In this document: piece by piece, positions 1 through 8,208 of the stretch
How positions within the stretch are numbered: the stretch's first letter is position 1
Layout of the letters: every line of letters begins with the position of its first letter
Assembly (NCBI GenBank): GCA_900088475.1
Contig: FLMG01000491.1
Coordinates: forward strand, 2,327-12,602
DNA: 10,276 nt
Source of the DNA: Hyphochytrium catenoides
Taxonomy: Eukaryota; Sar; Hyphochytriomycetes; Hyphochytriales; Hyphochytriaceae
Direction: 5' to 3'
Notes under the pieces: model-generated
Told to the model about the DNA's origin: nothing
The model's database searches: none
What the model saw: only the letters and a program-made list of their open reading frames with translations
Translations under genes and position numbers: made by a program

Positions 1-33
<33 letters not shown>

Positions 34-80
34 TTTGCCTCTCTCTCTCGTCTTCTCCTTTGCCTCTCTCTCTGCTGCTT
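1..80. repeat. CT microsatellite with a 25-bp tandem duplication
   Basis: Positions 1-28 are a pure CT dinucleotide run. A 25-bp unit carrying TCTTCTCCTTTGCC starts at 26 and again at 51, each copy followed by another CT run. The window starts inside this repeat, so its true left extent is unknown. Confidence 0.85.
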
Positions 81-632
81 TTAAGAGATAGTTTTACGGT
101 CTTCATTCTCTACTAGTCTCTCCTATGTCTTTCTCTCTTCATTCTTCTGGTAGGTTGCCTTGGTGTTGAGTAGCAAAGATCTCTAACTTCTTATGCATTT
201 CATTGAAAAGCCTTCTCTCTCTTTGAAAAGTTGTATCGAATTCGTGCAAAAGTCTTCCGCCGCTGTGTCATTATCTGCACGATGGAGGCCTGACCATCAG
301 CCAAGCTTGCAAGTCAATGCTGACCAAGTTTACTCGCCGTCCCTCTTTAGTTTTCTAGAGGTAAACAGAGAGACGGACGACAAAGATTGAGGAAGTTTAA
401 AGGTAGGAGAGCAAAGAGTGGAGAAAAGAATCGCGGAGAAGAAGGAGGAAGGCAGACGACTGTAAGGATAGCTCGACAATAAGGTCTAGCTTTTCTGCTT
501 TATTATCCTGCAAGTCTCCCCTTCATAGAGTCCTACAGCTTGGAGACGCTAAGTGTTATATGTGTATACTCCATGTACTAGTACCATATACTCTTCTCAA
601 CGACAAGCTCTCGCTTCATCTCTTAGAGTAAG
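81..632. other. Non-coding stretch without a recognised gene
   Basis: A 65-codon open frame at 193-390 (+) starts with ATG but shows no recognisable domain or signal. Its composition (Ser/Leu-rich at first) is ordinary for random sequence. A 10-bp palindrome GTACTAGTAC lies at 575-584. From 390 to 480 the + strand is purine-rich. I see no RNA gene here. Confidence 0.5.
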
Positions 633-1452
633 CGCTTGGGCCAGGAGGTGAATAGTAGGAGAAGGCGTGGGCGAGCGCCGCGGCCTCTCTAGAGAGGAAG
701 CCGAACGAGAGTGGATAGTTCGAATCTCCTGGGCCAACAATTGGCTATCCGCATAGCGCTTACTAGGAAAAAAAGGCGGGTCTCATCTCTAGTTCTATCC
801 CTTCTTCTCTTCTTCTCCCTCTTCTTTCGCTTCCGTGGCGCTCCTCCCTGAGATCGATTCGCTTTTGCTAACAGTGCTAATAAGTCAATAAAGTCTGATC
901 TAAGAGAAAAGTCCTGAGAATTGCTTCCTCTGCGAAGCTTTGTCAAGAGTTGAGGCCTGGCCAGCCGAAGCGAAGACTTATCTGAACCCATTGACTCACT
1001 CTTTCTGTACATTACATGGTAGCTGATAAGCTCAGCTGCGACCATGTAATGTAAGAGACCAATGATGAGTCTTGAGGGAGAGGGAGAAGGTCCTTGTCTG
1101 TACCTTGGCTGGTCAGACCTCAGCCCGGACAAGCACCACGCAGAGGAAGACTTCGGGGAACGCGCGCCAGTAACAAAAGTGTCTTCTTCTTCAGAAGAGA
1201 GAAGTTTATTGACTGCAGTACCGTTAGCAAAAGCGAATCCATCTCAGGGAGGAGCACAGAGTGAAAGGGGGAGAAGAGAAGAAGGGATAGAACCAGGAGA
1301 TGATGAGAGCAGTCTCCATAGTAGGAAGGGCTACGCTGATAGCCAATCGTTGGCCCAGCAGGAGACTCGGACTACCCATCTCGCGGCTAGTTCCTAAAGG
1401 GGCCGCGGCGCTTCTGTCCTCGCCTTCTTCCATCCACCTCATGGCTCAAGCG
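633..1452. repeat. Large imperfect inverted repeat (foldback or hairpin element)
   Basis: The left arm is about 633-1020 and the right arm about 1041-1452, separated by a 20-bp spacer. Reverse-complement blocks match in order from outside to inside: 633-650 with 1435-1452 (16 of 18), 675-685 with 1401-1411 (exact), 731-748 with 1339-1356 (17 of 18), 792-811 with 1274-1293 (exact), 840-872 with 1223-1255 (32 of 33), and 1009-1020 with 1041-1052 (exact). Stretches between blocks are diverged and carry indels, so the arms differ by about 24 bp in length. No transposase, clear target-site duplication or conserved protein is visible. The open frames at 689-1132 (-) and 1062-1397 (+) fall within the arms and share a short related peptide only because the arms are related. 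It could be a non-autonomous foldback/MITE-like element, an inverted duplication, or the source of a double-stranded RNA. Confidence 0.85.
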
Positions 1453-1539
1453 TCGACCCAATGCAGAAAAAAGAGAGCCCCCACAAGGGAGGAGAAGGGC
1501 GAGACTATCTGAGTCTGAATCTATGTCCAAAGATCTTGA

Positions 1540-1612
1540 AGAGGGGAGGGGAAGAGAGAAAAAGACAGAGCGAGAGGGAGAGGGAGAGAGGAAAGGGGAG
1601 AGAGGGAAGAGC

Positions 1613-1664
<52 letters not shown>

Positions 1665-1700
1665 GATGAGGTAGATGAAAGGAAGGAAGAAGGTACAACA
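1540..1700. repeat. Polypurine tract with (GA)22
   Basis: A pure GA dinucleotide run spans 1617-1660 within a longer, almost entirely purine stretch on the + strand. Long homopurine runs with mirror symmetry can form triplex (H-DNA) structures. The open frames crossing it in several phases (Arg/Glu- or Ser/Leu-rich) come from the repeat itself. Confidence 0.9.
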
Positions 1701-2400
1701 ACTAGAGAACAGAAGACTTAGAGAAGACGGTGATAAACGTATCAGAAGAACAACGAATGAAGCAAGACGAAAAAGAGTGACATTGCAAGCGGTGTCCCAG
1801 AGTGCGAGGATGCGAGGATTGCGGTAGGAAAGAGGACTACTTTTCTCAATTTTTCTCTTCTCATTTCTATTCAAGGTGTCTTCTCTCGTTCTATTCTCTC
1901 CTACTTTCTCATCTCACCACCGCTATTTATGCTTGTTCGCTCTGTCTTTGCTGTGAAAGTCTCTCTCGCAAGCGTCTCTTGTCTCTTCCTCTCTCCCTTT
2001 CTCTCCTTCTCTAAAGAGAGTATTCACAAGTGCAACTCAGCCAGAGCACTGCCCCGCAGAAAGAAGTCGGGAGAGAAGAAGTCGATCCAGAAAGTTTTAT
2101 TCTCTCCTCTCCTGAGCCCGCGCTGCTGGCGGAATAAAATCCTAGACCTCCACAAACTTAGGCTCATGAGCTTAGACTTACAGAGAGGAGGAAAGACCGA
2201 GGATTGCCCTCTGACATAACAAAGGTGAAAAGAAATAGTGTACCGTAGTTCTAGACAAGTGATGGGGAGAAGAGAAGAGAAAGAGAGAAAAGACCTGCCA
2301 CCTCCTCTTCTCTCCCGTTTTCTCTCCCCTTTTCTCTCCCCCTGTCTCCTGCTATCTTCCGAGCTAAAGTTGAGGTCTAAAGTGGGGGATTCTCCGTAAG
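1701..2400. other. Intergenic low-complexity stretch
   Basis: No gene is recognised. The stretch alternates between pyrimidine-rich blocks (about 1840-2015 and 2302-2350) and a purine-rich block (2263-2291). The adjoining 2263-2291 and 2302-2350 blocks could pair imperfectly. The 12-mer TTTTCTCTCCCC is tandemly duplicated at 2318-2329 and 2330-2341. Small dyads occur at 2095-2102 with 2132-2139 (TTTTATTC/GAATAAAA) and at 2162-2171 (GCTCATGAGC). Confidence 0.5.
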
Positions 2401-2405
2401 CAAGT

Positions 2406-2969
2406 ACAAGTACCACGGACGTTGCGCTCTATTTGCTACTTATAACTTCTATAGTCGACAAGTACTGTTTTACTTAATGTTACCGGTAGTAGGATGGTCA
2501 TCCTCATCGCGCACCCAGTTCTATTACAAGTATAAATTCTAATGGTCCTTCAACTGTACGTAGTTCGTGTACTTGTAATTGGTTGTATATCATCCTCCTG
2601 ATGACTACTTGTAAGGCATTAGATAAAAGACAGGGCAAGCTCATCTTCCGCTTTTAGTTGTACATGGAAAGGTACTTGAATATTAGTCGGCATGTCGATC
2701 GTGCCACTACTTGTCAGAGCTGATGAGCGCCTCTCCAGGTGCACTGTCGTTATAGCCTGCGGTCTTATTAGTCTAAGTATTGTACTTGTAGAGGTGTTAG
2801 GGCTACTTGTGCAAGGAGTCACGCCCACTGTCCGAGGTGTTAGGGCTACTTGTGCAAGGAGTCACGCCCACTGTCCGATGATAACAATGTGTGACACGTT
2901 TTGACGGTCTTGACTCAATGATACAAGCAGCAGTGTAATGAGACATAACAAGACGTAGAGCTACTTGTA
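2406..2969. repeat. Cluster of TACTTGT/ACAAGTA motifs
   Basis: Ten exact copies of a 7-mer occur in 564 bp. ACAAGTA begins at 2406, 2458 and 2526. TACTTGT begins at 2570, 2606, 2708, 2783, 2804, 2847 and 2962. The orientation switches once, between 2532 and 2570. Near-matches occur at 2437 (TACTTAT) and 2673 (TACTTGA). Only one further exact copy was seen by eye elsewhere in the window (10000-10006). It may be an array of protein-binding sites or the remains of a decayed satellite. No coding function is apparent. Confidence 0.7.
2791..2876. repeat. Exact 43-bp tandem duplication
   Basis: The unit at 2791-2833 is repeated without a mismatch at 2834-2876. It starts GAGGTGTTAGGGCTACTTGT and ends CACGCCCACTGTCC. 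The unit contains the TACTTGT motif of the surrounding cluster. A diverged relative at about 2961-2991 keeps the GCTACTTGT start and CACTGT end at almost the same spacing. The 2708 site is also followed by CACTGT, at a longer distance. Identity of the two copies implies a recent duplication. Confidence 0.95.
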
Positions 2970-2989
2970 CGACACACGTGGGCGCACTG

Positions 2990-3557
2990 TAACCCGCTCA
3001 AGGGTAGCATCGAGCATTAATTAATGTGTGCCTTGTGGGACATTGCGGGCATCGCTAGTGCTCTAGAAGACGGCGGCGTTCATGTACCTCTGAGAAATTT
3101 TCCTCCTCAAGGTCTTGGTCACCTGATGTAGTCCGACGTGGTCCAAGGAAACCAGGGAAACAGACAGTAGTGGACACTTTCTTATCGTCCTCCTCACTGC
3201 TCTCACAGTCACACCATCTCACAGAGATTGTGCTTCTGATCCCCATCAACTATATGAGGGCGTTCGTCTTAGGACTCTATGATGCGTGGCTTGTGGTGGA
3301 GGTACGATGAGCATTGGCTATTTATAAACAACGGAGGTATCACTCCTTTTTACTTCGAGGCGAGGATCAGTGAGCTACGTGCCATATCTATGACTTTCTG
3401 GTTTGGACAAAGATCCAATATGGGTTGGCTCTAGCTCTTAGGCTACCTGTAGAGACCACATTTGACTTCATAGAGAAGAGAAGATCCACAAATAAGACTA
3501 GGAAGAGATGGAGACTTGCCATTTTGACGACGACTACTGCAAAACGGTAACTAAACT
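2990..3557. other. Intergenic stretch without a recognised gene
   Basis: Composition is more balanced than in the CT/GA-rich flanks. A perfect 12-bp palindrome CATTAATTAATG lies at 3015-3026. TTAGGCTACCTGTAG at 3438-3452 resembles the core of the 43-bp unit and may be a diverged copy. The 64-codon minus-strand frame at 3055-3249 has no recognisable feature. Confidence 0.45.
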
Positions 3558-3842
3558 ATGGCAAATTATTCTCTCCTCCTGGTTCAGGAATTCCTTTACT
3601 GCGAGGTAAGTATTCTACTTATCAAAGCTAACTTATATAAGTATAGCTTTAGAAAGAAGAGTGCTAGAAGTACGCTAAATAAAGCGTCTATAAGTACAAA
3701 TACGACTATCATCATAGAGACGTCCAATACTTATGTACTGCAGAACAGTAATTTTTGCGAGGAGGAGGTGGCTGCGAGACAGAGTGCGCCTAAGTCTATA
3801 GATGCCGTTTGTAAACAGGATGTAGGAACTACCCAGATCTAA
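3558..3842 (+). other. Weak 94-codon open frame with intron-like signals
   Basis: An ATG-initiated frame of 94 codons begins MANYSLLLVQEF and is rich in Ser, Thr, Asn and Ile. It matches no family I recognise. It contains a consensus-like 5' splice site GTAAGT at 3606-3611, a CTAAC branch-like string at 3628-3632, and AG acceptors ending at 3646 and 3652. Splicing either pair would bring a stop within a few codons in this frame. The frame may therefore be chance, or the exon may be read in another phase as part of a broken or unrecognised gene. It also holds four TACTTAT/ATAAGTA motifs. Confidence 0.15.
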
Positions 3843-4477
3843 GATGACTCTGAAGAAGAGAATGAATAAGGAAGAGCAGATCTGCTCTGCGAAACATAGC
3901 GATTTTCCTCCATAGTTAATGCCTTCGTTATCATGGAGTTAGGCTACGTAGTATCTAAGGACGGTGAGCACTCCTCGGGTCCAGGATCTCTTAGACTTCT
4001 TCCAGGAAGACCGAAGACCCACTGAGCAGAGGGAGGGCCAGGGACGAGACATTAACATATGTCTAAGATCTAGTTCTACCATAAGTCGCAAGGAGAAGTG
4101 GTGAACGACAGACATTCAGAGGAAAAAAGAGAAAGAGAGCGAGAGAGAGAGCAGTGGAAAAGAGAGTAAAGCGAGGGGCGACCACAAGCCCTTACATTTG
4201 GACTAAGACCGAGGCGTCTCCCCTGACTAAGAGAAGCAGCCGGCGACGAGATCCCTTCCCAACCATAGACACAGAGCAGAGAAGGGCGGCTGGCGCAAAG
4301 GTGGGCTGACAGGAGTCCAATTGCCCGAACAGGCAGCTTCTCTCGCGAAATCCTTCCGCACTGGACCGAATGTTCAAAACCTGTCCTTCCCAGAATAGTA
4401 CTCTTCCATTGCTCCTGACTACAGTGATCACGAAAACAAGCAGGATCCAAAAAGTAGGTAAGCTTCTGCGCTCTGCT
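3843..4477. other. Intergenic stretch with a 16-bp perfect palindrome
   Basis: AGAGCAGATCTGCTCT at 3873-3888 is a perfect palindrome. Overlapping minus-strand open frames at 4076-4450 and 4192-4488 (124 and 98 codons) lie in different phases and show no domain, hydrophobic segment or motif I recognise. A purine-rich stretch occurs at about 4118-4165. No gene is called. Confidence 0.45.
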
Positions 4478-4564
4478 TGAAGTAGCACTCTCTCTTTCTC
4501 TTTATCTGTCTCTCTTCTCTCTCTCTCCCTCCTTCCCCCTCTATAACAGATTTACAACTCTCTC

Positions 4565-4595
<31 letters not shown>

Positions 4596-4618
4596 CTCTT
4601 TCTCTCTCTCTCTTCCAA
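4478..4618. repeat. CT-rich microsatellite block
   Basis: The + strand is almost wholly CT dinucleotides with a few G interruptions (CTGTCT), densest at 4559-4612. Minus-strand frames crossing it give Arg/Glu-rich peptides that are repeat translations. Confidence 0.85.
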
Positions 4619-5339
4619 AGAAGGATAATAACCGTCTATAAAAAAGTGAGGAAAATCGACTGATCCTTGCGGATCCTGACACACTCCTCCGCCCCGCATC
4701 ACAACGAGAAAGAGGGTTGACCTTTGGGGCCAATGTGGGTGCAGCCGGAGAGAAAGAGAGAGCAAAAAGGTCAGAAAAGTAGGTCCCTCCTCCGTCTCCC
4801 TTCCTCACTCTCGAGGGCGAGGTTAAGAGAAAGTGAAGAACAAAGAGAGGAGAGAGATGGTCATCTCACTCACCACGATCTCTCTGTAGGTTGCTTCTTC
4901 CTGTCTCTGCCAGCAAGTGGCAGGCTTATTATCAGCTGTCAAGCGATCTTACTCTCACTTTTTCTCTTCCTCCCTCTGCCCCTCTCTCTCTATTGTAGAC
5001 TCTCTCTTCCGACAGTCTCACGGCAAAAAGAAAGAAGGATCATCACTTTCTCTTCTGGAGCCTTCCCTTCACCTCTTTTAGCCCGGATAGAGCTTTGCCG
5101 CTATCATCTCATGAAGGTCCTGTAAGGGTAGAATCCAGATATCTCCTTCTTTCTCGCTCTCTCTCCTTCCAGCCGCCTTCAAAGGCGAGCGGCCCTCTTC
5201 TTCACTACCTCTCTCTCTCTGTCTCGACCTTCTGTCTGACTGAGAGGGAAACTCCCTGTGTCCACGATATGCGGGGCATCCTTTCTTAAAGAGAGAAAGC
5301 ACCCAAACAAAGGAGACAGAAGAGAATCTGTCTTTTAGC
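4619..5339. other. Upstream flank of the protease gene
   Basis: No convincing gene is seen. A TATAAAA-like string occurs at 4637-4644. CT-rich patches lie at 4960-5005 and 5140-5220. A GC-rich imperfect hairpin (5172-5179 with 5182-5193) sits among them. Open frames such as 4724-5125 (+) are Ser/Leu/Arg-rich and lack recognisable domains. The stretch may hold distal promoter or transcribed leader sequence, but nothing fixes a transcription start. Confidence 0.4.
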
Positions 5340-5433
5340 TTCGAGGGCCATTCTTAACTCGGTCTTCCATCTCTTTTCTCTTCCTGTTCCCTCTCTCACC
5401 TCCTTCCTTCTCTCTCTCTCTCACACTACTGGA
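5340..5433 (+). promoter_or_regulatory. Pyrimidine-rich leader just upstream of the protease ATG
   Basis: The stretch before the start codon is almost entirely C and T, with runs of TCTC at about 5410-5422. CT-rich blocks at this position are common in fungal core promoters and 5' untranslated regions. No TATA box is placed close to the gene; the nearest TATAAAA-like string (4637-4644) is about 800 bp upstream. CT tracts occur all over this window, so the promoter role is inferred from position alone. Confidence 0.4.
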
Positions 5434-8208
5434 ATGGCGATTTTTCTACCCTCAAAGAGTAATCTGCGATGGCTCCTTCTCTTTCTCTCCCTTCTCTCTT
5501 TTTCTCTCTTCCTGGCACCCACAGAGTCAGGCAAAGTTGTTCCCCTTCCTCGAGGCAAGAGACACTTGGCAGAGGCGACAGGGCGAGGAGGAGAGGCTCT
5601 AATGGTGGAACTGACGGGGCCTCCGAAGATTCACGGCGGAGAAGAGACATCTCTTCGCTCTCAACAAGAAGCGTTTCTTAGCAAACTAAAAGAAAGAGGC
5701 GTGCACTGTGAGATCAGAGCCACGTTCAGGATGCTGGTCAACGCGATATCGCTCCATATCCTGGATGGCTCCAGTTCGGCCGGTGCCATTGCTAATATGA
5801 CCGAGGTCCGGACGGTCTATTATAATTTCCTCATCACCAGCCCAGACCTCCAGCCGATAACTAAGGAGACGCTACGAGGTGATCTCTCGAACGATAACTC
5901 GTCTTTGACGGAAGTTTATCAGCTGGTCTCTCCTCATAACCGGACGGGCGTTGCAAAAGTGCACTCAGAGCTGGGCTTGACAGGGAAAGGCATCAAGGTC
6001 GGAGTGATAGACACAGGGCTGGACTATAGACATCCAGCCTTTGGAGCCTGTAAGGCTATTGGGACGCCAGGGTGTCGTGTCGCTTATGGCTGGGACCTCG
6101 TAGGGAACGCGTTTGATGCTTCTTCTTCTAACCCAGACCATCAGGTTCCCCGGCCGGGTCCAGATCCCCAGGACTGTCGTGGCCATGGGACGCACGTTAG
6201 CGGGATTATTGGCGCGCAGGACCGGCGTGGCATGGGCGTGGCCCCGGACGCGGTGCTTGGCGTGTACAAGGTCTTTGGATGCAGTGGATCCTCTGCCACG
6301 GATGTCGTGGTTCAAGCGATGGAGAGAGCGTTTGAAGATGGGATGGACGTGATCAATCTCTCTCTTGCCGACGTTCCCTCGTGGCCACAAGAGCTAACGG
6401 CCGCCACAGCTCAACGGCTTGTAGATAATGGTCGGGTCGTTGTTATTGGAATGGGAAATGCGGGGAGCTTGGGACTGTGGCAAACGCCGTCTCCAGCCGT
6501 CGCGGACGATGCGTTGGCCGTGGCATCGACAGATAACGACTATCTGCTGCAGATGCCTTTCTTCCAAGTGGTTCCTGGAGGTGGCATCCGCTACTTCTTC
6601 TATAGCCCGCCTTATATGGCCGACAGGATCCAGAATGGACCGCTGCGGATCTCTCCTCATATCCACAAGCGCGATGACGGATGCTCGGCCTATCCTGAAG
6701 GAAAATTTAAGAACAAGATCGTTCTCGTCCGAAACGGGACCTGTTCCTATCTGACCAAGGCGCTGAATGTTCAGGAGGCAGGAGCTTCCATGGTTCTCCT
6801 CATGTTTTCTGAGACTTCGTCGGAGGCGGAGCTCAAAGATTCTGCTCTGCATATCCCGGTCGGGATCTTAGGTGAGGCAGTGGCAGAGTCTCTTCTGGCC
6901 GTGGTTGGGGACGAAGATACCGACGATCTGGGCCGTTCTCTGCGGTTCTCTCTTGAAGAAGTTGCCCGGCCCATTCCCAGCGCAGGGCAGGCTAGCACGT
7001 TCTCTAACTGGGGACTGGGGCCGAACCTCTATATCAAGCCTGACATTAGTGCGCCTGGAGGTTACATTCTCTCTACTTTTCCTATCTCTCTTGGAAGCTA
7101 CTCAACGGAGAAAGGGACGTCCATGGCCACGCCATACATCGCTGGCGTGGCAGCTCTCTACTTAGAAGCTGCGCGGTCCGGGCGGTTCAGCCTTCCACCT
7201 GCACCGGCAAGCGGCAAGCTCTTGAAGCAGTACATACAAAATAACGCGGTGCCGGTCAAGCATCCTGAGCTCCCGCTTCACGAGTCCGTCGGCCGACAAG
7301 GAGCCGGTCTTATTAATGCTTATAAGCTCCTAACAGCTCGAACGGTGGTCTCTCCGGCCGTCCTAAGGCTAGGCTTCGCTCCAACCAAGAACCATACTAT
7401 CCGGATGTTCCTAAACGTCACCAACTATGGGGACCTGCCGGCGGACTATGAGTTCACTCATGAACCGGCTGTCTCGGTCGATGTCACGGTCTCTTCTCGA
7501 CCATCAGCGGGAAATCGGCCGTCCTCGGTCCGGTTTGAGCCGGCTCGGCTTGAGGCTGTAGCCTCTCGTACCAGTCGTCGTATCTCTGTCTTTATAACCG
7601 CGGACCAGAGCTTACCGCAGGACCAGCGATGGCTCTATTCTGGGTACATTCGCGTCGAAGACAGCCGAGGAAACAGTCCTCTATATGTGCCCTACGCAGG
7701 TATCAAGGGCGATTATAGAGATTATCCTGTCTTTGCTGGTGGAGCAGACGCGCCGTACGTGCGGAGTCTCTCTCCTGAGAACGGAGGAAAGATCTACAAA
7801 TCCCCCACAGAAACAGCTCTTTTCACCTTCAACGCTCAGATGCAGGATCTCCCTAGCTTTTATCTATGGATCCTGCATCCTGCTCGGCTCATCACGTTAG
7901 AGCTGTATAACCAACAAGGAGAGCGCCTTGGATACATTGCCTACTGGGAGTTTGTCGGCCCAAGCACGAGAGAGAGACCAAAAGAGAGAGAAGCGAACTT
8001 CCGATCGGCAACGTGGCCGACCTTGGACCGCCGTCCTGCCGTTTATAAGGACGGGACCAGGAAAGAAGTGTTGCCTGTGAAGGACGGAGAATATGTTGTC
8101 CAAGCGGTGGCGCAGAAGGCGCTGGGAAACAAGAAGAAAGACTTTGAGATCTGGACCAGTCCGAAGATTATTATCAAGACAGCGACGAGTGCTGCTTTAG
8201 AGCCATGA
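5434..8208 (+). CDS. Secreted subtilisin-like serine protease (S8, Vpr-type, with PA insert and Fn3-like domain)
   Basis: This is a predicted 924-residue endopeptidase that hydrolyses peptide bonds outside the cell or in the secretory route. Residues 1-33 form a signal peptide: a short basic start, then a Leu/Ser/Phe core at about 13-28. Residues 55-137 resemble an inhibitor I9 propeptide. The catalytic domain begins near 175. Asp193 sits in VIDTG, His251 in RGHGTHVSG, oxyanion Asn342 in GMGNAG and Ser563 in GTSMATP, so the catalytic set is complete. The stretch between Asn342 and Ser563 holds a PA-like insert (about 370-500, core KNKIVLVRNGTC). Residues 634-755 look Fn3-like, ending in YVPYAGIKG. 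The C-terminal region (about 775-915) ends in FEIWTSP, as I recall from fungal Vpr-type subtilases. N-glycosylation sequons occur at 121, 155, 169, 308, 434, 653 and 661. The ATG at 5434 is chosen because the signal peptide follows at once and it has G at -3 and +4. The frame has no intron. A GA-rich insertion encodes RERPKERE at 846-853. Family assignment is firm; the substrate is unknown. Confidence 0.95.
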   Translation: MAIFLPSKSNLRWLLLFLSLLSFSLFLAPTESGKVVPLPRGKRHLAEATGRGGEALMVELTGPPKIHGGEETSLRSQQEAFLSKLKERGVHCEIRATFRMLVNAISLHILDGSSSAGAIANMTEVRTVYYNFLITSPDLQPITKETLRGDLSNDNSSLTEVYQLVSPHNRTGVAKVHSELGLTGKGIKVGVIDTGLDYRHPAFGACKAIGTPGCRVAYGWDLVGNAFDASSSNPDHQVPRPGPDPQDCRGHGTHVSGIIGAQDRRGMGVAPDAVLGVYKVFGCSGSSATDVVVQAMERAFEDGMDVINLSLADVPSWPQELTAATAQRLVDNGRVVVIGMGNAGSLGLWQTPSPAVADDALAVASTDNDYLLQMPFFQVVPGGGIRYFFYSPPYMADRIQNGPLRISPHIHKRDDGCSAYPEGKFKNKIVLVRNGTCSYLTKALNVQEAGASMVLLMFSETSSEAELKDSALHIPVGILGEAVAESLLAVVGDEDTDDLGRSLRFSLEEVARPIPSAGQASTFSNWGLGPNLYIKPDISAPGGYILSTFPISLGSYSTEKGTSMATPYIAGVAALYLEAARSGRFSLPPAPASGKLLKQYIQNNAVPVKHPELPLHESVGRQGAGLINAYKLLTARTVVSPAVLRLGFAPTKNHTIRMFLNVTNYGDLPADYEFTHEPAVSVDVTVSSRPSAGNRPSSVRFEPARLEAVASRTSRRISVFITADQSLPQDQRWLYSGYIRVEDSRGNSPLYVPYAGIKGDYRDYPVFAGGADAPYVRSLSPENGGKIYKSPTETALFTFNAQMQDLPSFYLWILHPARLITLELYNQQGERLGYIAYWEFVGPSTRERPKEREANFRSATWPTLDRRPAVYKDGTRKEVLPVKDGEYVVQAVAQKALGNKKKDFEIWTSPKIIIKTATSAALEP

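Noticed and set aside
718-726. GTTCGAATC, which looks like a tRNA T-arm and suggested a tRNA or tRNA-derived SINE.
   Set aside because: No acceptor stem, D-arm or anticodon arm can be placed around it, and the other arm of the inverted repeat has a diverged version.
689-1397. Two open frames in the foldback arms sharing a LAKANxSQGGA-type peptide, suggesting a duplicated gene.
   Set aside because: The shared peptide comes from the most conserved inverted block (840-872 with 1223-1255); similarity is lost on either side and no known protein is suggested.
2796-2846. TTAGGG inside the 43-bp unit, which is the common fungal telomere repeat.
   Set aside because: It occurs once per unit with no tandem TTAGGG run, so it is not a telomere or interstitial telomeric tract.
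5172-5193. GC-rich hairpin upstream of the protease as a possible regulatory RNA structure.
   Set aside because: The stem is short with a bulge, and there is no evidence that it is transcribed or conserved.
5965-6852. Minus-strand frames of 141 and 152 codons opposite the protease.
   Set aside because: They are antisense shadows of a strongly supported coding sequence and contain no recognisable domains.
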